The position numbers were made by a program, and so were the translations under genes. The notes below the pieces were generated by a model. It did not search any database. It was given only the letters and a program-made list of their open reading frames with translations, and was not told the origin of the DNA. DNA of 64,000 nucleotides, taken from the NCBI GenBank assembly GCA_015061805.1, contig SUVV01000010.1, forward strand, positions 19,934-83,933. The letters run 5' to 3'. Below, piece after piece: positions 58,473 through 64,000 of this stretch (positions within the stretch are counted from its first letter, which is position 1; each line of letters starts with the position of its first letter). This DNA is from Lentisphaerota bacterium. GTDB taxonomy: Bacteria; Verrucomicrobiota; Lentisphaeria; Victivallales; Victivallaceae.

Positions 58473-60989
58473 ATGAAAAAATTTATCACTCCGGCAATTA
58501 TACTGCTGCTTTTTGCAGGAACTTTCCTGCTCCATGCCGACTCTCCGGTGCGGGTCTCTTTCCGTCCCGCCAAACCGGAGGCAGGTGAAAGAGTTCACGT
58601 CACCGTCACCGCAGATTCGACCTCCCGGAACGGCGCGGAACTGATCCTGCCCAAACTGCCCGGCAAGGCGCAGTGGAACTACAATATGCGTTCCGATGGT
58701 TCACAGATGAGTTTCTCCAACAACGGTCAACCGAAAATCACCTACCGTTTTGTCCGTCAATTGATCACCGGTGAAGCCGGAAAATTGGAGATCCCGCCGT
58801 TTCAGGTGCGTTCCGGCAGGGAAATACTTTCCAGTCCGCCGACAACGTTGGAGATCCTGCCGCCCAACACCCGCAAACCGGAGAACAGTGAAGAAATAAA
58901 ACCTTTCGGCAAATTCACCACCTCTCCCGACCGCCCGGTGCGGAGCGGCGAAAAGATCAACTTCAATCTGGAGATCTTCATTCCGGAAAATTACCAGCTG
59001 TTGAATTTCTCCATTTCCAATATCTCCAACTCCGGCAACGCCGTATTGCTCAAAGACCCCCGATCCGGCAGACCCATCCGGCAGCACAACCCCTACACCG
59101 CCAATATCAACGATCACGAATACACCGTGTATCCATTCAGCATAGCGGCAAAAACCGGTATCAGCGGCGAGTTTTTCCCGGAAACTTCGGTATCTCTGGA
59201 GTTGCGGGAAGTGCGTAAGGTTTCACGGGATGAATCAGCCGACGATTTTTTCGACAGTTTTTTCAACCGCAGTCACTTTTTCGGCAGACCGCAGAACCTG
59301 ACACTGCATTTGAAAGACAGTGCCGGATTCAAGGTCATACCGTTACCGGCGCTACCTGCCGGAGTCTATGATCTCGGTCTTTCCGGCAAGTGGCAGATTT
59401 CGGCAAAACTCAACGCCGCCGCCTGCCGGAGCGGAGAGGTCGCAGAACTGGAGATCACCGCGATTCCGGCGGAATCCGGCATTTCCATCGCGGACACCAG
59501 CATCAGGGCACCGGAATTTGATTTTGAAAACTTCCGCCGCTATCCGCCGGAGATCATCCGCAAAAACGGCAGGATTTCCATCCGTTATGCACTGATACCG
59601 TTGAATCCCGGAGAGAAAATCCTCAATTTCAAACTCGGCAGTTTCAATCCGGCATCCGGCCAATGGGAGATTTTCACCTTCGCTCTGCCGCTGGCGGTAA
59701 CTCCCGGAAGCGCGGATGTGAAAACAGTCAAACCTGTCGCTCCCAAAACGGAAACCGCCGTAATTTCCGCCCCGGAAACTCCGGCAAATGTTCCCGTTGT
59801 CCCCGGACTGCACTATCTGAAATCCGGCAAAAATGACGAAGTGAAAATCCCGTTGATCGGCAACAGCAGCGGCATCATTCTCTTTTTCATCATCGGCGGC
59901 GTGGTAATAGTGGTACTGGACACATTGCTCCGGCGCTTCAGTAAAAACTTTTCTCCTGCCCGCTTTGCCCGCCGCCGGGAACTGCGGAAACGGATAAATG
60001 TGATCTGCGATGAGATCAAAAATTCCAGCGAACCGGAAAAGGTTCTGGAAAAATACGGATTCGCGGAAATCGCCGAACTTTCCGGATTACCCGCCGGTGC
60101 CACCGCACAGGATATCGCTGACCATATCGATGATACTGAACTCAAAGAATTTTTCAACATGACCGCCAGTTCCGGATTTGCCCCCGGTGCGACCGGCAGA
60201 GAAACAACTCCTGAATTACGGGCGAAACTGCTGAAATTCCTCAAAAAACTGGCTCTCATCCTCTGTTTGTCATTCCTGACGATCGGAGCTGCCGCCGGAG
60301 TATCTGCAGGTATTACCGCGTACAACCGGGGCGACAGTTCCGCCGCCGCCGAGGAGTTCCGCCGGGAACTGCACAACGACCGGCTCTCTCCCGGAGTGCT
60401 GTACAATCTGGGCTGTACCGCGTTTCAGCAGGGCAAACTGCCGGAAGCAAGAGTCTGGTTCACCCGGGCACTGCGCTTATCCCCCGGTGATGCGGAAACT
60501 GCCGCCAATCTCCGGGCAGTCGAAGAAAAACTGCAGCTTACCTCCCCGGAAGATGATTCACGTCTGACAACTCAACTTGCCGCCCTGCGGGATTCTCTCT
60601 GCCGTCCCGATCAATATCTGGCGTGGGCGGCAGGAGGATTTTTCCTGCTCTGTATTCTCTTTGCCATGCGGGGCAGAAATGCCGCTCACATCTGGCGCTG
60701 GAGCGTGGCTGGCGTGGTGCTTTTCTGCACTCTGACTGCCCTGCTTGCCGCCTTTGAACAAAGCTGCAGCTCCTACTCTGCCAGCCGGCTTATCCTCACC
60801 GGGAAAAATGTGGAGATCCGTTCTCTGCCGATGGAAAGTTCCGGCACCGTACTCAAGAAAATCAATCCCGGCGGCGATGCCGTTATGATCGAAAAACGCA
60901 ACTCCTGGCTCCTGATCCATGCTGACGGCACCGAAGGCTGGATCCGCGAAGACCAGGCACTTCAGGTGTTTCCCTATGGAATATTGTGA
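58473..60989 (+). CDS. BatD-like protein with C-terminal TPR and SH3-like (BatE-like) region
   Basis: An 838-residue protein. Signal peptide (1-21), then BatD-type beta domains (about 25-430, VRVSFRPAKPEAGERVHVTV; DRPVRSGEKINFNLEIFIPE), a membrane helix near 470-490, a cytoplasmic helical segment, another hydrophobic segment near 590-615, a TPR (SPGVLYNLGCTAFQQGKLPEA near 635), two more helices and a terminal SH3-like domain (VEIRSLPMESSGTVLKKI; GWIREDQALQV). The last parts correspond to BatE. ATG 58473 is chosen over an upstream TTG. Six bases follow the VWA gene. Confidence 0.82.
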   Translation: MKKFITPAIILLLFAGTFLLHADSPVRVSFRPAKPEAGERVHVTVTADSTSRNGAELILPKLPGKAQWNYNMRSDGSQMSFSNNGQPKITYRFVRQLITGEAGKLEIPPFQVRSGREILSSPPTTLEILPPNTRKPENSEEIKPFGKFTTSPDRPVRSGEKINFNLEIFIPENYQLLNFSISNISNSGNAVLLKDPRSGRPIRQHNPYTANINDHEYTVYPFSIAAKTGISGEFFPETSVSLELREVRKVSRDESADDFFDSFFNRSHFFGRPQNLTLHLKDSAGFKVIPLPALPAGVYDLGLSGKWQISAKLNAAACRSGEVAELEITAIPAESGISIADTSIRAPEFDFENFRRYPPEIIRKNGRISIRYALIPLNPGEKILNFKLGSFNPASGQWEIFTFALPLAVTPGSADVKTVKPVAPKTETAVISAPETPANVPVVPGLHYLKSGKNDEVKIPLIGNSSGIILFFIIGGVVIVVLDTLLRRFSKNFSPARFARRRELRKRINVICDEIKNSSEPEKVLEKYGFAEIAELSGLPAGATAQDIADHIDDTELKEFFNMTASSGFAPGATGRETTPELRAKLLKFLKKLALILCLSFLTIGAAAGVSAGITAYNRGDSSAAAEEFRRELHNDRLSPGVLYNLGCTAFQQGKLPEARVWFTRALRLSPGDAETAANLRAVEEKLQLTSPEDDSRLTTQLAALRDSLCRPDQYLAWAAGGFFLLCILFAMRGRNAAHIWRWSVAGVVLFCTLTALLAAFEQSCSSYSASRLILTGKNVEIRSLPMESSGTVLKKINPGGDAVMIEKRNSWLLIHADGTEGWIREDQALQVFPYGIL

Positions 60990-61872
60990 CTTCCCGATAC
61001 ATGCCTGGTCACGTTACCGGCACCATCTGCGGCAGCAGTGCCCGCGGAAGGCACGGCTCTGCTGTTGTGAATGCCGTAAGGGGGCCGACCGTGAGGCGGA
61101 AAAACCGTTCCGTTTACTGCACGATCTGCGCCGCCGGATCCCGATGCACAGTTATCTGCAGCGGCTCTTCACTCAAGCGTTGCGGGAACTCTTTTATCAG
61201 GAATCAGCAGAAGATGACATGATGCCGGTAGCAACTTGTGAAGTGCTGGCTGAACTCATTCACCGGCGCTTCGACCGCGAAGTTGAACTGATGCTTTGCG
61301 GAGTTGCGGCACAAGATCATAAATTCTTTTTGATAAAAGAATTGGAAAATAAAAACTGCAATATTTCCAGTTTGATTTCCGAAGCTGATAAAAAGATCGA
61401 TCAATTGTGTCAGGCGCTGAAAAAGGAGTTGTGGAAACTTATCAGTTCGACCGGTGTCATCTCCCGGCGGAATATCGCTTCTCCTCTGGCGCTCAACATC
61501 AATGAGTTGCGCTGTTACTGCGCGCCGTTATTCGCATTGGAAAAGAACGGCGAATTCTGGATAGTTGAAAACAATTGCGATGACCGTATCGCACTGCTGC
61601 ACAAATTTTATGCCGTCAACACCCTCAACCGGGAACCGCATCTGGTACGCTCTTTTTCCTATGAACCGGAGAGTGGAGAACTCCGGGAAGCCGGACTTGA
61701 TCTTGCCGTATCCCGTCTGCTTGAAGAAATCTCTGCTGACAGCGCGTACTGGGCGGAACTTACAGCCTTGCCGCTGGAGGATGTTCCGGTAAATACTGAA
61801 CATTGTCAGAAATGTGAATTTTCATTTTTCTGTAACGATTATTATCCCAAAATGCAACTTAACAAAAAGTGA
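60976..61872 (+). CDS. Uncharacterised Cys-rich protein, possibly of the PD-(D/E)XK nuclease type
   Basis: A 298-residue protein whose ATG lies inside the BatD gene's last codons (14-bp overlap). AWSRYRHHLRQQCPRKARL near residue 9 resembles the CPR phrase that opens Cas4/RecB-like nucleases, and the C-terminus CQKCEFSFFC has Cys spaced as in their iron-sulfur anchor. GEFWIVENN near 197 would be the strand with the metal ligands, but a clean D-(D/E)xK is not seen. An inactive or divergent member, or an unrelated zinc protein, are both possible. Confidence 0.6.
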   Translation: MEYCDFPIHAWSRYRHHLRQQCPRKARLCCCECRKGADREAEKPFRLLHDLRRRIPMHSYLQRLFTQALRELFYQESAEDDMMPVATCEVLAELIHRRFDREVELMLCGVAAQDHKFFLIKELENKNCNISSLISEADKKIDQLCQALKKELWKLISSTGVISRRNIASPLALNINELRCYCAPLFALEKNGEFWIVENNCDDRIALLHKFYAVNTLNREPHLVRSFSYEPESGELREAGLDLAVSRLLEEISADSAYWAELTALPLEDVPVNTEHCQKCEFSFFCNDYYPKMQLNKK

Positions 61873-61881
61873 GGTAAAACT

Positions 61882-62319
61882 ATGAAAAAAATGCTTATCG
61901 CTCTCCTGTCGATGGTTGCCGGAATCTCCATGCTCTACGGTGCTCCGGAAAATTGGCTGACCAACTACGATGCCGCCATGAAGCAGGCGGCAAAAGAGAA
62001 AAAATCCGTACTGGTACTCTTCACCGGATCGGATTGGTGCCCCGGCTGTATCGCCTTGAACAAACATACTTTGAGCAATGAAAAATTTCTCTCTTTTGCC
62101 AAAGAAAATCTGATCTTGGTCTATATGGATTCCCCGCGCCGGACTCCGCAGAGCGCCGAAATGCGTGCCGAAGTGATAAAACTTTACCGCAAACTTGACC
62201 CCGGTCAGTATATCCCGGCGACGGTGATCGTTGCCAATGACGGCAGGATCCTCGGCAGAATTCAGGGATTCCGCAATGTGGATGAATACATCAAAGAAAT
62301 CAGAGAACTGACCAAATGA
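61882..62319 (+). CDS. Exported thioredoxin-fold protein
   Basis: A 145-residue protein with a signal peptide (1-20) and a thioredoxin fold whose active site reads WCPGC (near 52-56), with the cis-Pro in YIPATVIV near 113. It should exchange disulfides in the periplasm. It overlaps the dsbD start (ATGA), so DsbD is its likely electron source. Confidence 0.88.
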   Translation: MKKMLIALLSMVAGISMLYGAPENWLTNYDAAMKQAAKEKKSVLVLFTGSDWCPGCIALNKHTLSNEKFLSFAKENLILVYMDSPRRTPQSAEMRAEVIKLYRKLDPGQYIPATVIVANDGRILGRIQGFRNVDEYIKEIRELTK

Positions 62320-63800
62320 AGCACCTTGCCGCCGCGATCATTGCGTTCTTTCTGCCGCTGTTGTGGTGCAGCGGAGCTGAAAACGTGCCATTTTCCTGGA
62401 AATACACCGGCAGTTCCGGAGGAAAGAGCGTATTCACGCTGACGGTTGCACCGCAGCACTACATCTACGCCGATTCGATCATTTTTGAATTGAAACAGCC
62501 TGATGGAAAAAGCATTTCTCCTCAACCGGAAGCAACTCCGGAAATCAAAGAAGAGAACGGCATAAGTCAAAAGATTTATCCTGCCGGACAATGGCGCTGG
62601 AGCGCCGCCGCGCCGGAAGTAAGCGGCAAAGTCACCTTTCAGGGATGCAGTGGAAACGGAATGTGCTTCATGCCGCAGGAGTTCGTTTTCAGCGCGTCAT
62701 TACCGGAAGTTTCCGGTAATGATCCGGCGGATACGGCGGCAGCTTATGTGCTGCTCCGCAAAGCCGAGGGCTTCATGGATGCGGAGAAGTTCCTTTCCTT
62801 CCTCAAAGGCGGCGATACCGGAAACTTTTTCGGAGAAGCCGGTATGATCGGTATTCTGCTGCTGACACTGCTGGGCGGGCTGGGACTGAATCTTACTCCA
62901 TGCATACTGCCGATGGTGCCGGTGACATTGATCATCATCGGTGCCAAAGGCGGCGGTATGCCCGGATTCAAACGGGGCTGTGCCTACGGTATCGGCATGG
63001 CGGCGGCGTATGGACTGCTGGGGGTGGCGGCGGCATTGCTGGGGATCGGTTTCGGAACGCTGAACAGTATGCCGGTATTCAACTTTGTGATCGCCGGAAT
63101 ATTTTTGTTTATGGCGTTGTGTATGGCAGGAGTGTTTAACTTCAACTTCGGCGCCCGCTTCCGGGTGTCACCGCAGAAATTGAAAGGGCCGGCGCTGCTG
63201 GTCACGCTGCTGATGGGAGCGCTTTCGGCACTGCTTGCCGGAGCGTGCGTTGCTCCGGTGGTGATAAGCGTGCTGATTTTCGTTGTCCGGGAATACAATT
63301 CCGGCAACCATTGGGCGCTCTTTCTGCCGTTTCTGCTCGGAGTCGGCATGGCGCTGCCCTGGCCGCTGGCAGGTCTTGGATTGGCGGTCTTGCCCAAACC
63401 GGGCAAGTTCATGCTGGCGGTAAAATATCTGCTGGCAGCGGTGGTGGCATTCATGGGGATCTACTATTTTGCGATTGGCTTCCGGCTGCTGAAAAGCCGG
63501 CAAAGCGGCGGAGAAAATCTCGCATCTGACGGTTTTTCCGCATTGAAAACAGCTGCGGAAAAATCACAGCAAAATGGCAAACCGATACTGGTGAAATTCG
63601 GTGCATCATGGTGCAAAAACTGTCACGCCATGGAAAACAGCACCCTGAAAGATGCAGATGTCATCCGAACCATGAAAGAAAATTTCAATGTGGTAAACTT
63701 CCCGGCAGAGAATCCCAACGCCCCGGAAATCAAAGCCCTGCTTGCCGCATGGAACATCCCCGGCTTTCCGGCATATGTCATTGTAAAAAGGGCGCATTGA
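62316..63800 (+). CDS. dsbD: Thiol:disulfide interchange protein DsbD
   Basis: A 494-residue membrane reductase that passes electrons from cytoplasmic thioredoxin to periplasmic partners. Signal peptide (1-20); DsbD-alpha domain with the Cys pair in FQGCSGNGMCF near 108-114; a membrane domain of about eight helices with TPCILPMVP near 193 and GACVAPVV near 308 holding its two Cys; C-terminal thioredoxin domain with WCKNC near 430. All six redox Cys are present. It is slightly shorter than E. coli DsbD (565). Overlaps the thioredoxin gene by four bases. Confidence 0.93.
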   Translation: MKHLAAAIIAFFLPLLWCSGAENVPFSWKYTGSSGGKSVFTLTVAPQHYIYADSIIFELKQPDGKSISPQPEATPEIKEENGISQKIYPAGQWRWSAAAPEVSGKVTFQGCSGNGMCFMPQEFVFSASLPEVSGNDPADTAAAYVLLRKAEGFMDAEKFLSFLKGGDTGNFFGEAGMIGILLLTLLGGLGLNLTPCILPMVPVTLIIIGAKGGGMPGFKRGCAYGIGMAAAYGLLGVAAALLGIGFGTLNSMPVFNFVIAGIFLFMALCMAGVFNFNFGARFRVSPQKLKGPALLVTLLMGALSALLAGACVAPVVISVLIFVVREYNSGNHWALFLPFLLGVGMALPWPLAGLGLAVLPKPGKFMLAVKYLLAAVVAFMGIYYFAIGFRLLKSRQSGGENLASDGFSALKTAAEKSQQNGKPILVKFGASWCKNCHAMENSTLKDADVIRTMKENFNVVNFPAENPNAPEIKALLAAWNIPGFPAYVIVKRAH

Positions 63801-63833
63801 ACCGGATATACGGAAAAAATTGTGTCCAACAGG

Positions 63834-63861
63834 TTGAAAAATCCGGTTCATGCAGTATATT
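63834..63861 (+). promoter_or_regulatory. tRNA-Tyr promoter
   Basis: TTGAAA (63834-63839), 16 bp, TATATT (63856-63861), 12 bp before the mature tRNA. Same box pair and spacing as the tRNA-Asp promoter. Confidence 0.75.
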
Positions 63862-63873
63862 AAAGCAAGACAC

Positions 63874-63958
63874 GGTGGGATTCCCGAGTGGCTAAAGGGG
63901 GCAGACTGTAAATCTGCTAGCAGCGCTTTCGGTGGTTCGAATCCACCTCCCACCACCA
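63874..63958 (+). tRNA. tRNA-Tyr (anticodon GTA)
   Basis: An 85-nt class II tRNA with a long variable arm: acceptor GGTGGGA/TCCCACC, anticodon stem GCAGA/TCTGC with loop CTGTAAA, variable arm between 63917 and 63930, T-arm GGTGG-TTCGAAT-CCACC, discriminator A and encoded CCA. Confidence 0.96.
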
Positions 63959-64000
63959 TTTTTGACAAATCATTCGCCGGAATCCACTTTCCGGCAAATA

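Noticed and set aside
63606..63968. Minus-strand frame over tRNA-Tyr reading GGGFEPPKALLADLQSAPF
   Set aside because: Antisense of a tRNA and of dsbD; the same kind of artefact.

Overview
The window looks like a chromosomal segment of a Lentisphaerota (Victivallales-like) bacterium of the PVC superphylum. This is inferred from gene content, not measured. The clues are two pseudopilin genes with the [14 protein letters not shown] start typical of that group, each just upstream of polysaccharide-degrading genes; a DUF4838 hydrolase; Bat-type VWA/TPR proteins; and a MurA with Asp replacing the catalytic Cys, as known from chlamydiae. No rRNA, CRISPR array, transposase or integrase was found. Most promoters I could place read TTGAAA/TTGATT, 16-17 bp, TATATT.

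Layout. 1-6.8 kb: an isomerase/epimerase and the edge of a second gene (-), then a LacI regulator with a palindromic operator heading pseudopilin, heparinase-like lyase and TIM-barrel hydrolase genes (+). 7.3-16 kb: pnp, a sugar isomerase/kinase pair, and grpE-dnaJ-smpB with a phosphodiester glycosidase. 16-24 kb: a phosphoesterase, tRNA-Asp and an operon HAD phosphatase, pyridoxal kinase, araD, Ntn-hydrolase, GH78 rhamnosidase. 24-33 kb: PHP protein, murA-histidine kinase, a second pseudopilin-hydrolase pair and an LMW phosphatase. 32.9-38.9 kb: an eight-gene minus-strand block resembling the distal tail/lysis end of a prophage. 39-46 kb: operon SNF2 helicase, glycosidase, CapA, FKBP isomerase, with a clear terminator. 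46-51 kb: pal and the SAM cycle (metK, adenosine kinase, ahcY). 51-64 kb: coaC/gmk operon, a TPR protein with a Thr-Lys-Leu-Pro repeat protein, Bat-like genes, thioredoxin, dsbD and tRNA-Tyr.

The most unusual feature is a dispersed, modular, strongly base-paired repeat (seven copies, A-G). Its parts are a small stem with an 11- or 9-nt loop, in some copies a row of short hairpins joined by TGAAG linkers, and a long terminal palindrome. All five intergenic copies lie at the 3' end of a gene, converge on it and point the terminal palindrome at its stop codon. The other two lie inside the two pseudopilin genes, in the same orientation and frame, with an identical 54-nt hairpin immediately before the prepilin motif.

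Together the genes describe a carbohydrate-degrading organism that takes apart rhamnose- and uronate-containing glycans (GH78, GH106-like, heparinase-like, DUF4838) and routes the sugars through isomerase, kinase and aldolase steps, alongside ordinary housekeeping operons.
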